The notes under the pieces are model-generated. The model searched no databases and was not told the DNA's origin. It was given only the letters and a program-made list of their open reading frames with translations. Of a stretch of 64,000 nucleotides of DNA, positions 1 through 8,796 are shown piece after piece. The position numbers and the translations under genes were made by a program. Each line of letters starts with the position of its first letter. Position 1 is the stretch's first letter. Origin of the DNA: JAFAXA01 sp963777325 (GTDB lineage Bacteria; Pseudomonadota; Alphaproteobacteria; Acetobacterales; Acetobacteraceae); NCBI GenBank assembly GCA_963777325.1, contig CAVZQE010000018.1, positions 682,001 through 746,000 of the forward strand, written 5' to 3'.

Positions 1-62
1 CGCTCCGCCGCATTCTGGTTTTCACGGGCGCAGCGCCCGGAAAGGCCAAGGGAGGACGAGCG

Positions 63-828
63 GTGGAGGGACAGAAGGATTTCCGCAGCAGGGACCGGCA
101 AATCCCGGCGCAGCCGGAGTTCATAGCGCGAGATCGCTCCGCGCATCCGCCGGCCTTCACCCCGGAATACAAGACGACGTATCTGCGCTCTCCCAGGCGG
201 GCGCTGCTGTCCTTGCAGAACTCGCTGTCCGAGATCACGGGGCCGCTCTTCGGCCAGGGCGAGCTTGGTCCGCTCGATAACGATCTCATTCTGAACTACG
301 CCAAGGATCAGGAGCCGATCGGCCCGCGCATCATCGTCCACGGGCAGGTGCTGGACGGGAACGGCAGGGGCATCCCGAACACGCTCGTTGAGTTTTGGCA
401 AGCGAACGCGGGCGGCCGGTACCGGCACAGGAACGATACCTACGTCGCCCCGATCGACCCCAATTTCGGCGGCTGCGGCCGGACGATCACCGACGAGAAC
501 GGGTACTGACTATTTCCGGACCATCAAACCCGGCCCGTATCCGTGGCGCAATTACGCCAGCAGCTGGCGGCCGGCGCATATCCACTTTTCGGTCTTCGGC
601 TCGGGGTTCGCCCAGCGTTTGATCACGCAGCTCTATTTCGAGGGCGACCCGTTGATCCCGCTCGATCCGATGATTCGCGGCATCCCGGACGAACGCGGGC
701 GCGAGAGTCTGGTGGCGCTGCTCGACATGAAAGCACAGGTGCAGCTCGACACCCTGGCTTACCGCTGGAATGTCGTGCTGCGCGGCAGCCGCCAGACTCT
801 GTTCGAGAACAAGCTGCAGGGAAACTGA
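63..828 (+). CDS. pcaH: Protocatechuate 3,4-dioxygenase beta subunit, +1 frameshifted
   Basis: Beta subunit of the non-haem Fe(III) intradiol dioxygenase that opens protocatechuate to 3-carboxy-cis,cis-muconate in the beta-ketoadipate pathway. The GTG start at 63 follows a GGGAGGA Shine-Dalgarno. The first reading frame (63-509) carries the N-terminal part and the RYRHRNDTY segment with the first tyrosine iron ligand. It meets TGA directly after DENGY. The family continuation YFRTIKPGPYPW and RPAHIHF, with the second tyrosine and both histidine ligands, is in the next frame and ends at 828. Dropping one base near 507 joins the two into a full-length PcaH of about 254 residues. pcaG follows four bases later. 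As sequenced, no iron site could form. Either a recent pseudogene or, more likely given similar lesions elsewhere, a sequence insertion error. Confidence 0.9.
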
Positions 829-831
829 GCC

Positions 832-1468
832 ATGAAGACGCAAACCCTCGATTACCTGCCCGAGTTCGCCGTCGCAGACGGCCGGTCCGTACGTGCATAT
901 CGGCCTCATCCCGCACCAGGCCGGCTTCGACATCTACGAAAACAATTTCAGCAACAACCTGACCTCGGAGGGAACGAAGGGCGAGCGTATCCGGATCGAG
1001 GGTCGCGTCATCGACGGCGGGGGAACGCCGGTGCGGGACGTATTGGTCGAGATCTGGCAGGCCAACGCGGCAGGACGCTACAACCATCCGATGGACCGGC
1101 AGGAAGGCAAGGAGATCGACGAGACCTTCCGGGGCTGGGGCCGCACCGGCGGCGACTTCAAGACGGGCACTTACACGTTCGAGACGATCAAGCCGGGGCC
1201 GGTGGCCGGGCGGGCCGGGCGCGGCGTTATGGCGCCGCACATCAACTTCTGGATCGTCGCGCGCGGCATCAATATCGGGCTGAACACGAGGATGTATTTC
1301 TCGGACGAGGCCGAGGCGAACGCGAACGACCCCGTGCTGCGCATGATGCAGCACGACGATCGGGCGCGCACCCTGATCGCGCAGCGGTCCTTGCGCGACG
1401 GCGCGGCGGTCTACACTTTCGACATCCATCTGCAAGGCGAGAACGAGACGGTCTTCCTCGACGTGTGA
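832..1468 (+). CDS. pcaG: Protocatechuate 3,4-dioxygenase alpha subunit, +1 frameshifted
   Basis: Alpha subunit partner of PcaH in the heteromeric dioxygenase. The natural start is the ATG at 832, giving MKTQTLDYLPE as in the family. The frame then changes within the GAGTTCGCC segment: one surplus T near 865 separates it from the frame encoding SQTAGPYVHIGLIPHQAGF onward, which runs to the stop at 1468. The rest is typical, with IRIEGRVIDG, VEIWQANAAGRYNHP, APHINFWIVARGINIGLNTR and a C-terminal FDIHLQGENETVFLDV. Corrected length is about 211 residues. Co-transcribed with pcaH. Translation could also begin at an internal ATG at 893, but that loses conserved N-terminal residues. Confidence 0.9.
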
Positions 1469-1574
1469 CGGCCGGAGCCGGGGCATCCGTGCTGGCGGGC
1501 TGTCACCCCTTCTTCACACGACGGCGCGGCGGGCGCTGTTGCCGCACCCGCCGTTTCGACCGGAGGCTTGACCG

Positions 1575-3377
1575 ATGCGACGCCTCGCTGCTGCCCTGCT
1601 TGCAACCGCCGCCTTGATCGGCCACGCCCAGGCGCAGAACAAGCCGCACAACGTCGTGTTGTTCGTGTCGGACGGGCTGCGGCCGGCGCTCGTGACCGAG
1701 TCCACCGCCCCGAACATGACGGCGCTGATGCGTCGCGGCGTGCGGTTCGGCAACACGCACTCGCTGTTTCCCACCTTCACGACCGCGAATGCCTCGACCA
1801 TGGCGACCGGCCACTATCTCGGCGACACGGGCGACTTCTCGAACACGATCTACACCGCCTTTCCGGTGCCCGGCGCGGGCGACAGCCCGACGCCGTTTCT
1901 CGAGAACGACGCCGTGCTCGGCGACATGGACGAGCATTTCAGCGGCAACTATCTCAACGAGGCGACGATCCTGAAGCTCGCGCGCGATGCCGGCTTCTCG
2001 ACCGCGAGCGTGGGCAAGCTCGGCCCCACCCTGATCTTCGATCCGACCGAGCGGTCGGGCGAACAGACGGTCATCGTCGACGACAGCACCGGCCGCGCCC
2101 GCGGCATCCCGCTCTCGGCCGAGATGAGGCAGCGCCTGGGCGCGGCCGAACTCGGCGAACAGGCCCCGGCGCGCGGCGCGAACGGCCAGTCGGGCGATTT
2201 CCGCACCCCCGGCACGACGGTCGCCAATGTCGGGCAGCAGAACTGGTTCGCGGACGTCGCGACGAAAGCGATCCTGCCGATGTTCCGCGAGCGCGGGAAG
2301 CCGTTCGCGCTCGTGTTCTGGTCGCGCGATCCGGACGGCTCGCAGCACAATGAGGGCGACAGTCTTGGACGGCTGGTGCCGGGCATCAACGGACCGACGT
2401 CGCTCGCCGGCATCAGGAACGCCGACGACGATCTCGGCAAGTTGGAGGCGGCGCTGAAGCAGCAAGGGTTGGATGCGGATACCGACATCCTCCTGACCTC
2501 GGACCACGGCTTCTCGACGATCTCGAAGGAGAGCGCGACCAGCTTCGCGGCGTCCCAGAGCTACAGGAAGGTAACCCCGCACGATTTGCCAATGGGCTTC
2601 GTCGCGATCGATCTCGCGCACGCGCTCGGCAAGACGCTGTTCGACCCCGACGACAAGGGCGCGGTGGTCGCCGACGGCACTTATCCCTCGAAGGGAAACG
2701 GCCTCATCGGCGGTACGCCGGGTGACCCCGAGATCGTCGTCGCCACCAACGGCGGCAGCGACCTCATCTACATCCCAGGCGGCGACAAGACGATTGCGCG
2801 CGAAATCGTGCGTGCGCTGGCGGCGGAGGACTACACGTCGGGCCTGTTCGTGCAGTCAAGGCTCGGGCCGATCCCCGGCACCCTGCCCCTGTCCGATGTC
2901 GGCCTGGAAGGCACCGCGATCACGCCCATGCCCGCGATCGTCGTCAATTTCCGCACCTTCTCGACCGGCTGCGCCGATCCGACCGGATGCGGCGTCGAGG
3001 TCGCCGATACGGTGCTGCAGCAAGGGCAGGGGATGCACGGCAGCTTCAGCCGCGCCGACACCCGCAACATCATGGGGGCCGCCGGCCCGGATTTCCGCAC
3101 CGGCTTCACGGACACGCTGCCGGCCAGCAACGCCGATCTCGGCCGCACCATCGCTCACCTGCTCGGGCTGAAGGCGAACGGTCACGGCACGCTGATCGGC
3201 CGCGTGCTGACCGAAGTGATGCCGAACGGCGCGACGCCTCAGGCGGAGGCGCACACCGCCCGATCCGAGCCGGACGAGGCCGGGCGGATGACGGTGCTGA
3301 ACTACCAGACGGTGGGCGACACCCGCTATTTCGATGCGGCGGGCTATCCCGGCCGGACGCTCGGCCTTCGTCCCTGA
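1575..3377 (+). CDS. Secreted alkaline-phosphatase-superfamily phosphodiesterase/pyrophosphatase
   Basis: A 600-residue exported hydrolase of the type I phosphodiesterase/nucleotide pyrophosphatase branch of the alkaline phosphatase superfamily. Residues 1-20 are a signal peptide ending in GHAQA. The metal-binding Asp33 lies in LFVSDGLRP, and the nucleophile threonine is expected in PTFTTANASTMATG (about residue 69). Further metal ligands occur in DPDGSQHN and TSDHGF. The ATG at 1575 is preceded by GGAGGCTTGACCG. The substrate cannot be told from sequence: nucleotides, phosphodiesters or phosphonates are all possible. It stands alone after pcaG with a gap of about 100 bases and is not obviously part of the protocatechuate pathway. 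Confidence 0.85.
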   Translation: MRRLAAALLATAALIGHAQAQNKPHNVVLFVSDGLRPALVTESTAPNMTALMRRGVRFGNTHSLFPTFTTANASTMATGHYLGDTGDFSNTIYTAFPVPGAGDSPTPFLENDAVLGDMDEHFSGNYLNEATILKLARDAGFSTASVGKLGPTLIFDPTERSGEQTVIVDDSTGRARGIPLSAEMRQRLGAAELGEQAPARGANGQSGDFRTPGTTVANVGQQNWFADVATKAILPMFRERGKPFALVFWSRDPDGSQHNEGDSLGRLVPGINGPTSLAGIRNADDDLGKLEAALKQQGLDADTDILLTSDHGFSTISKESATSFAASQSYRKVTPHDLPMGFVAIDLAHALGKTLFDPDDKGAVVADGTYPSKGNGLIGGTPGDPEIVVATNGGSDLIYIPGGDKTIAREIVRALAAEDYTSGLFVQSRLGPIPGTLPLSDVGLEGTAITPMPAIVVNFRTFSTGCADPTGCGVEVADTVLQQGQGMHGSFSRADTRNIMGAAGPDFRTGFTDTLPASNADLGRTIAHLLGLKANGHGTLIGRVLTEVMPNGATPQAEAHTARSEPDEAGRMTVLNYQTVGDTRYFDAAGYPGRTLGLRP

Positions 3378-3379
3378 GC

Positions 3380-3589
3380 TTACCTCCGGCTACCGCCGGT
3401 TCCGCCCGCCGATGCGTCGCCCGTGGAGCTTTGTGGGCCGGGCTCGCCCGGCGTGATCGAGGGCGGCAGGGCGCTGTCCCGGATCGTGGAGTGCTCGAGC
3501 TTGGCCTCGGTGGGTTTCGGCTTCTTCGTGTTGCCGGGGATGATGACGGGCTCGTCGTCGGCTTCGGGATGGGCGTTCTCGTCCGGCAC
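3380..3589 (-). CDS. Small hypothetical protein, Pro/Ser-rich
   Basis: A 69-residue acidic-to-neutral, probably disordered protein beginning MPDENAHPEADDEPVIIPG and rich in Pro, Thr, Ser and Gly. No family recognised. The GTG start at 3589 is preceded by TTGAGGAG at good spacing, which is the main argument that it is real. It converges with the phosphodiesterase gene, stopping two bases from its end, and is divergent from the lactonase gene starting at 3700. No signal peptide or membrane segment. Confidence 0.55.
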   Translation of the reverse strand: MPDENAHPEADDEPVIIPGNTKKPKPTEAKLEHSTIRDSALPPSITPGEPGPQSSTGDASAGGTGGSRR

Positions 3590-3699
3590 GGCGGAGTCTC
3601 CTCAAGTGCTGTCTCTTCCGGGGCTTGTCTCTGAACGGCGGCGCGGCGAGAAGTCTGCCGCGTCCCGCATTTAGGCGCGAACCACCCTGGAGACGACCG

Positions 3700-4824
3700 A
3701 TGCCGGATTGCTACGCGATCGGCCCTGAACTGCTCCGCTACGCGGCCGACCCCGCGACCGCGACCTTGACCCCCTCGCAATCCGTCCCTCTCCCGGGCAA
3801 CGGCCAGTATGCCGTGCCGCATCCGGCCGGCAATCGTCTCTATGTGGCGGCGGGCAAACCGCCGCAGCCGACCAGCGTGCTGGCCTTCGCGATCGACCCG
3901 GTGTCGGGCGCGCTGCGGCCGCATGGCGACGCCGTGCCGCTGCCGGCGCGGGCGATCCATCTGGAGATCGATCCGGCCGGGCGTCACCTGTTCGTGTCGC
4001 TGCTCGATCCCGGCACCATCATGGTGCTGCGGCTGCGGGACGACGGAACGATCGCCGCGCCCGTGCCGCAGGCCGCCGAGCCGCGCCCCGGCGTGTTCCT
4101 GCACCAGGCCCGCGTCACCCCGACGGGCACATCGCTGATCGCCTGCGCCCGGGGCAACGATCCGACCCCGAGCACGAAGGAGGATCTCGGCGCGATCGCG
4201 CGCTTCGCCATTGCCGACGGCGTGCTGAGCGAGGCGCAGCGTCTCGCCACGCCGCAAGGCGTCGGCCCCCGCCATCTCGATTTCAGCCCGGACGGCAGCC
4301 GCGCCTATGTCGCCGTCGAGCGCGGCAACACGCTCCGCGTCCTGGCGCTCACCGGCGACGTTCTCGGCTCCGAGCCGCTGTTCGTCGCGACGACCCTTGC
4401 GGACCCCGGCCGGCCCGCCGCCGGCCAGCGCGCGGGCGCGGTCCACGTCCATCCCTCCGGCCGGTTCGTGTACGTGAGCAATCGCGGCCAACTCGACGCC
4501 GACGCGAGCGGGGGGCAGGTTTTCGGCGGTGGCGAGAACAGCATCGCCGTGTTTGCGCTCGACCCGTCGAGCGGACGCCCGGAGCTGATCCAGCACGCGC
4601 CCGTCCACGGGCTGGAACCGCGCAGCTTCGCGATCGACCCGTCGGGCCGCATGCTGGTCGCCGCGAACCAATATCCGCGACCGGACCTGCCTGCGAGCCT
4701 CGACGTGTTCGCGATCGCGGAGGACGGCCGGCTCGGCCACAAGCGGGCCATTTCGCTGCAAACGGGCGGCCTGGTGTGGGTCGGCTTCGCGCCGCATTCG
4801 TCTGAGGCCGCAGGCCGGCCGTGA
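3700..4824 (+). CDS. Lactonase family beta-propeller protein (6-phosphogluconolactonase type)
   Basis: A 374-residue seven-bladed beta-propeller of the bacterial lactonase family (Pgl/PF10282 type), which hydrolyses sugar lactones such as 6-phosphogluconolactone. Blade repeats recur, for example IDPAGRHLFVSLLD, FSPDGSRAYVAVE, VHPSGRFVYVSNRG and IDPSGRMLVAANQ. The family motif GVGPRHLDFSPDG and the late GLEPRSFAIDP are present. I chose ATG 3700 because CTGGAGA lies six bases upstream and the protein then starts MPDCYAIGP. A longer in-frame ORF from 3625 adds a low-complexity Arg/Pro stretch. No signal peptide, so cytosolic. The actual lactone is unknown. Confidence 0.8.
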   Translation: MPDCYAIGPELLRYAADPATATLTPSQSVPLPGNGQYAVPHPAGNRLYVAAGKPPQPTSVLAFAIDPVSGALRPHGDAVPLPARAIHLEIDPAGRHLFVSLLDPGTIMVLRLRDDGTIAAPVPQAAEPRPGVFLHQARVTPTGTSLIACARGNDPTPSTKEDLGAIARFAIADGVLSEAQRLATPQGVGPRHLDFSPDGSRAYVAVERGNTLRVLALTGDVLGSEPLFVATTLADPGRPAAGQRAGAVHVHPSGRFVYVSNRGQLDADASGGQVFGGGENSIAVFALDPSSGRPELIQHAPVHGLEPRSFAIDPSGRMLVAANQYPRPDLPASLDVFAIAEDGRLGHKRAISLQTGGLVWVGFAPHSSEAAGRP

Positions 4825-5261
4825 ACTCCGCCGTTCGGATTGCGCTCGCCCTGCTGGCCGGAGGCTGCGCGATCCGCGACGGCGAGACCGCCCGGCGGGC
4901 GCAGGCCGCGTTGCTCGGCTACTCCTCGGTCGAGCTGCAATCATGTCTCGGCGCCCCCGATCAGCGCTCCGCGATCGGCGACACGCAGATCCTGAGCTAC
5001 TACGCGACCTCCACGGGAGGCGGTGGTGTCAACGTCACGCTGCCGGTCATCGGGGGCGGCCTCAGCGTCTCGGGCGGGGGCTATTGCCACGCGACCGTCC
5101 GGCTCGACCACGACCGCGTGACGCGCATCCGCTACTCGGGCGAGACGGACGCGACGTTCTCTCCAGACGCCTATTGCGCCCCGATCGTCCGCGAGTGCCT
5201 GGCCCATCCGGAACCCCGGCTCGGATGGGTCGGCAACACCCACACGCCCGCTAGCAGATAG
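4821..5261 (+). CDS. Small outer-membrane-type lipoprotein
   Basis: A 146-residue predicted lipoprotein. The GTG start at 4821 overlaps the lactonase stop codon (GTGA), giving translational coupling. The N-terminus carries a short hydrophobic stretch and the lipobox LLAGGC, so Cys16 would be lipidated. The mature part starts with GYSSVELQSCLGAPDQ and GDTQILSYY, a pattern I recall from small alphaproteobacterial lipoproteins of unknown function. A Gly/Val-rich strand region and four further cysteines follow. Its last 91 bases overlap the 3' end of the convergent ABC permease gene, so one of the two C-termini may be shorter than drawn. Confidence 0.7.
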   Translation: MNSAVRIALALLAGGCAIRDGETARRAQAALLGYSSVELQSCLGAPDQRSAIGDTQILSYYATSTGGGGVNVTLPVIGGGLSVSGGGYCHATVRLDHDRVTRIRYSGETDATFSPDAYCAPIVRECLAHPEPRLGWVGNTHTPASR

Positions 5262-6013
5262 GCGGCGCCGCCGAGCGCCGTGATCCAGAAGCTGGTCGGC
5301 CAGTCCGTCCACCACGCGAGCGCGAGGCCGGCCCAGGCCTGCGCGAGCGCGAGCGCGACCGAGAGCGCGAGGCCGGAGCCGAGCCTCGTCGTGAGACGCT
5401 GGGCCGTGGCCGCCGGTCCGACCATGAGCGCGAACACGAGCAGGACGCCGACGATCTGCGCCGAGGCGGCGGTCGCGAGCGCGACCAGCGCCAGGAACAG
5501 CGTGCCGACGCGGCGCACATCCACGCCGCGCGCCTCGGCCAGTTCCGGCTGCAGGCTCGCGAACAGCAGCGGCCGGGCGATGGCGGCGAGTTCCCCCAGC
5601 GTGACGAAGCCGAGGCCCGCCAGCGTCCAGACCGTGCCGGGATCGACCCCGAGCACGTTGCCGAACAGAAGCGCGGTCGCCTGAGTCGCGAACGCCGTGA
5701 AGAAGTGCAGGAACAACAGGCCGAGGCCGAGCGAGCAGGCCAGCACGAGGCCGATCGCGACGTCGCGCCCGGCCAGCTTCTCGCCGAGCAGCCCCATCCC
5801 GACCGCCGCCGCGAGGGTCAGCAGCACGAGGCCCCAGAGCGGCGGCAGGCCGATCAGCACCGCCCCGGTCGCGCCGGTGAAGCCCACATGCGCGAGGGCG
5901 TGTCCGGCGAAGACCTGCCCGCGCAGCACCAGGAAGTAGCCGGACAGCGCCGCCATCACCGCGACGACCCCGGCGGCGGCGAAGGCGTTCTGCATGAAGG
6001 CGTAGGCGAACAT
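5171..6013 (-). CDS. znuB: Zinc/manganese ABC transporter permease, ZnuB family
   Basis: A 280-residue polytopic inner-membrane permease of the ABC-3 metal transporter family with about eight or nine hydrophobic segments. It starts at ATG 6013, sharing one base with the stop of the ATPase gene, so the two are co-translated. HALAHVGFTGATGAVLIGLPPLWG and LLFGNVLGVDPGTV match family loops that contact the ATPase and line the pore. The last 25 residues (THPSRGSGWARHSRTIGAQ) are not family-like and overlap the convergent lipoprotein gene, so a late frameshift or naturally variable tail is possible. Works with the adjacent ATPase and binding protein in high-affinity metal uptake. Confidence 0.88.
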   Translation of the reverse strand: MFAYAFMQNAFAAAGVVAVMAALSGYFLVLRGQVFAGHALAHVGFTGATGAVLIGLPPLWGLVLLTLAAAVGMGLLGEKLAGRDVAIGLVLACSLGLGLLFLHFFTAFATQATALLFGNVLGVDPGTVWTLAGLGFVTLGELAAIARPLLFASLQPELAEARGVDVRRVGTLFLALVALATAASAQIVGVLLVFALMVGPAATAQRLTTRLGSGLALSVALALAQAWAGLALAWWTDWPTSFWITALGGAAYLLAGVWVLPTHPSRGSGWARHSRTIGAQ

Positions 6014-6810
6014 CAGCAGCAGCCCTCGTTCGGGTGAGGGTTGCGCTCGATCTCCGTGCCGCCGGACATGACGAAGATGCGGCCCCCGACATGCAGCACC
6101 TCGATCGGCGTGCCGTAGAGCCGCGACAGCACCGGCCCGGTGATGACGTCCTGCACGGTGCCGAGCGCCGCCTGGCCACGCCCGAGATAGAGCACCCGGT
6201 CCAGGGCGTGCAGCAGCGGGTTGAGTTCGTGGGCGCTGAACAGCACGGCGATGCCGAGGCTCCGTTGCAGCGCGCGCACCAGCGCCACGATGTCCTGCTG
6301 GCGGTGCGGATCGAGGCTGATGAGCGGCTCGTCGAGGAGCATGAGCTTCGGCCGCCCGAGCAACGCCTGGGCGAGCAGCAGACGCTGCCGCTCGCCGCCC
6401 GAGAGTTCGGGAAGCGGACGGCGGGCGAGGGCGGTCGCGCCGACCTGGTCGAGCGCCCAGTCGACTTCGCGCCGCTCCGCGCGGCTCGGCGCTGGCAAGC
6501 CCCAGCGATGCCCGCCGGCGGAAGCGGCGACGAAATCACGTCCGCTGAGGCGCAGCGCGGCCGTGTTGCGCGTCTGCGGCATGTAGCCGATCGCCGGATT
6601 GCCGCGCGCGGGCGCGGCGCCGAGCACCCGGATCGTGCCCGCGACCGGCTGCACGAGGCCGAGGATCGCGCGCATCAGCGTCGTCTTGCCCGCGCCGTTC
6701 GCGCCCAGCACGCCGATGAACTCGCGCTCCCGGATGCCGAACGCGACATCGCGAAGGATCGTCCGGCCGCCGAGTGCCAGGGAGACGCCGTCGAATGCGA
6801 CCGCCGTCAT
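6013..6810 (-). CDS. znuC: Zinc/manganese ABC transporter ATP-binding protein, ZnuC family
   Basis: A 265-residue ABC ATPase. Walker A is GANGAGKTT, the signature is LSGGERQRLLLAQALLG, Walker B is LMLLDEPLISLD, and the switch histidine lies in LFSAHELNPLLH. The C-terminus, VLHVGGRIFVMSGGTEIERN followed by a His and a terminal Cys-Cys, may bind metal, as seen in many ZnuC proteins. ATG 6810 overlaps the end of the binding-protein gene by four bases. Supplies energy to the adjacent permease. Confidence 0.9.
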   Translation of the reverse strand: MTAVAFDGVSLALGGRTILRDVAFGIREREFIGVLGANGAGKTTLMRAILGLVQPVAGTIRVLGAAPARGNPAIGYMPQTRNTAALRLSGRDFVAASAGGHRWGLPAPSRAERREVDWALDQVGATALARRPLPELSGGERQRLLLAQALLGRPKLMLLDEPLISLDPHRQQDIVALVRALQRSLGIAVLFSAHELNPLLHALDRVLYLGRGQAALGTVQDVITGPVLSRLYGTPIEVLHVGGRIFVMSGGTEIERNPHPNEGCC

Positions 6811-7691
6811 CGGGACGACGGCTCGGAGAGGGCGCGCTGGACGGCGTCGAGCTGATCCAGCATCCAGGCTTGGTAGGTCTTGCCCGCCGGCTCGGTCTCG
6901 GTGACGCCGACCACGGGCACGCCGGATGCCTTCGCGATGCCGAGCAGGCGTTGCGCGGCCGGATCGGTCGCCTGACTGTTGAACAGCAGCAGCCTGACCC
7001 GGCGTTGCCGCAGATCGGCCTCGAAGGCGGCGATGTCGGACGCGCCCGGCTCGGTGCCGTTCATCACCGCGCGCTGAAACGCCTCGTTGCGCATCTTCAG
7101 ACCGAGTGCGGACGCCATGTAGCCGAACACCGGCTCCGTCGCCGTGACCGGGGTTCCCGAGTACCGGGAGCGCATCGCCGCGATCCTTTCCCGGAGCGGT
7201 TCGAGGGACTCCAGGAACCGCGTCAGCCGCTCGCCAAAGTCGGCTGCGTCCGCCGGGTCGGCGGCGGCGAGATCCCCGGACAGCGCGCGCGCCAGAGCCG
7301 GCATGGTCGCGGGATGGTACCAGAGATGCGGATTGTCGCCCGCCGTCTTGCCGACGAGATCAGCGACGACGATCGTTGTCCGGTTGCTCGACGGGGTGGC
7401 GGCGAGCAGCCTGGCCGCCCAGGGATCGTAGGCCGCGCCGTTGATCACCACGATGCGGGCCATGGCCATTTCGCGCGCGACCGACGGGCTGGCCTCGAAC
7501 AGATGCGGATCCTGATCGGGGCTGCTGAGCACGCTCGCGACCGTCGCGTGCGGACCCGCGAGCTGGTGGGCGACATCGCCGTAGACATTCTCGGCCGCGA
7601 GCACGGAAAGCGGGGCGGCGCTCGGCCTGCCGGGAGAGGCCAGCGCGCACATGATCGCCACCCCGAGCAGAGGGAAGAAGCGGTGCTGCAA
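6807..7691 (-). CDS. znuA: Metal ABC transporter substrate-binding protein, ZnuA family
   Basis: A 294-residue periplasmic binding protein of the cluster A-I (Zn/Mn) family. Residues 1-25 form a signal peptide (LGVAIMCALASPGRPSA). Likely ligands are the histidines in QDPHLFEASPS and DNPHLWYHPATM, with the C-terminal half contributing further acidic or histidine ligands. The long His/Asp-rich loop of E. coli ZnuA is absent, so Zn versus Mn cannot be decided from sequence. First gene of a three-gene operon with 4-base and 1-base overlaps. A palindrome immediately upstream resembles a Zur site, favouring zinc. Confidence 0.85.
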   Translation of the reverse strand: MQHRFFPLLGVAIMCALASPGRPSAAPLSVLAAENVYGDVAHQLAGPHATVASVLSSPDQDPHLFEASPSVAREMAMARIVVINGAAYDPWAARLLAATPSSNRTTIVVADLVGKTAGDNPHLWYHPATMPALARALSGDLAAADPADAADFGERLTRFLESLEPLRERIAAMRSRYSGTPVTATEPVFGYMASALGLKMRNEAFQRAVMNGTEPGASDIAAFEADLRQRRVRLLLFNSQATDPAAQRLLGIAKASGVPVVGVTETEPAGKTYQAWMLDQLDAVQRALSEPSSR

Positions 7692-7714
7692 CGGGAGGCT
7701 CCGGAACGCGAAAG

Positions 7715-7727
7715 GTTACGGTATAAC
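7715..7727 (-). promoter_or_regulatory. Candidate Zur operator overlapping the znuA promoter
   Basis: The inverted repeat GTTAcggtaTAAC (GTTA-N5-TAAC) lies 24 bases upstream of the znuA start. Read on the minus strand, a TGGACA -35-like hexamer is followed 16 bases later by TATACC as -10, and this -10 falls inside the palindrome. GTTA...TAAC half-sites with an AT-rich core are characteristic of alphaproteobacterial Zur boxes. Repressor binding here would block RNA polymerase when zinc is replete. Confidence 0.5.
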
Positions 7728-7802
7728 GTAGGCCCTGGCCTGTCCACGCCGGATGGGCGGCTTCTCCCTTCCGTTCGGACGCGGCGGGACTATCTGCGGG
7801 GT

Positions 7803-8591
7803 ATGACCTCCATGCGAACCGTCCCCCGCGCCGCTCTCGTGACCGGGGCGACCAGCGGCATCGGCGAAGCCTTCGCGCGTGCGTTGCCCGCCGCGACCGC
7901 GCTGCTGCTGGCCGGGCGCGACGAGGCCGCCCTCGGCCGGCTCGCAAGCGAGCTCGGGGCCGGGCGCTTGGTCGAGACGCTGGGCGGCGATCTCGCGACC
8001 GATGCGGGCCTCGACGCCCTGTCCGCGGCGGCGGAGCGGTTCGGCATCGATCTGCTGGTCTGCAATGCCGGCCTCGGCCCGTTCGGCGACTTCCTGGAAG
8101 CGCCGGAAGACACGCTCAGGCAGACGGTCTCGGTCAACGTGATGGCGCCGCTCGTGCTCCTGCGGCGGCTGCTGCCCGGCATGCTGGCGCGCGCGGACAA
8201 GGCAGGCCGGCGCGCGGGGCTGATCGTGGTGTCGAGCGGCGCGGCCTTTCTGCCGATCCCGCGATTCGCGGCCTACGCGGCCAGCAAGGCGTTCGATCTG
8301 TCGCTGACCGAGGCGCTCGCGGCCGAACTGGCCGGACGCCGCATCGACGTGCTCGCGCTCTGCCCGACGGCGACCCGCAGCCGGTTCGGCGAACGCGCGG
8401 GCTTCGGCGGCAACTTCCCAGGCGCGCAGCATCCCGATCATGTCGCCCGGAGCGCGCTCGCGGCGCTGGGACGGCAGAGGACGCTCGTGCTCGGCCCGGT
8501 CAGCGGCGCGGTATTCTCCGCGCCCGCCCTCGTGCGCGCCGCCGCCGCCCAGGCGCTGCAAGCGGTATTGCCGCGGGGAGTGGGAGGCTAG
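7803..8591 (+). CDS. SDR family NAD(P)-dependent oxidoreductase
   Basis: A 262-residue classical short-chain dehydrogenase/reductase. The cofactor motif TGATSGIGEAFA is at residues 14-25, NAG occurs in LLVCNAGLGPFGDF, the serine in LIVVSSGAAF, and the catalytic YAASK in RFAAYAASKAFDLS. The C-terminal ALCPTATRSRF corresponds to the substrate lid. I chose ATG 7803 behind GCGGGG; ATG 7812 is an alternative. Divergent from znuA with a short intergenic region. The substrate is not predictable. Confidence 0.82.
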   Translation: MTSMRTVPRAALVTGATSGIGEAFARALPAATALLLAGRDEAALGRLASELGAGRLVETLGGDLATDAGLDALSAAAERFGIDLLVCNAGLGPFGDFLEAPEDTLRQTVSVNVMAPLVLLRRLLPGMLARADKAGRRAGLIVVSSGAAFLPIPRFAAYAASKAFDLSLTEALAAELAGRRIDVLALCPTATRSRFGERAGFGGNFPGAQHPDHVARSALAALGRQRTLVLGPVSGAVFSAPALVRAAAAQALQAVLPRGVGG

Positions 8592-8796
8592 TCGAAGCAG
8601 TACGGCCGAGTGTCGCACTCGGCCCGCAGGTCTTGCGGACCGACCGAGCAACTCGGCTTCGGAGACGTCCGGACGCACGACCGCAAATGCCCTTCGCTGC
8701 GCAAAGCGCGCGCACGGCGTCGGCCAAGCACGCGTCGTCCGTTCCGAACAACTTGGAATTCATGGCAACCGCACGGGCGGTCCGATCCTTGGCTGG

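Noticed and set aside
1..62. Possible end of an upstream gene or a CGGGCGC-A-GCGCCCG hairpin
   Set aside because: Too short to assign a gene, and a one-base loop cannot form a normal hairpin.
500..515. Programmed +1 frameshift at TAC-TGA-C in pcaH, recalling the release-factor-2 site
   Set aside because: No upstream Shine-Dalgarno-like stimulator or slippery CTT is present, and the other +1 sites in the window have no stop codon or shared motif. An inserted base is simpler.
6774..8591. A 605-codon plus-strand frame spanning znuA and the SDR gene
   Set aside because: Only the last 262 codons match an SDR; the earlier part is antisense to znuA.
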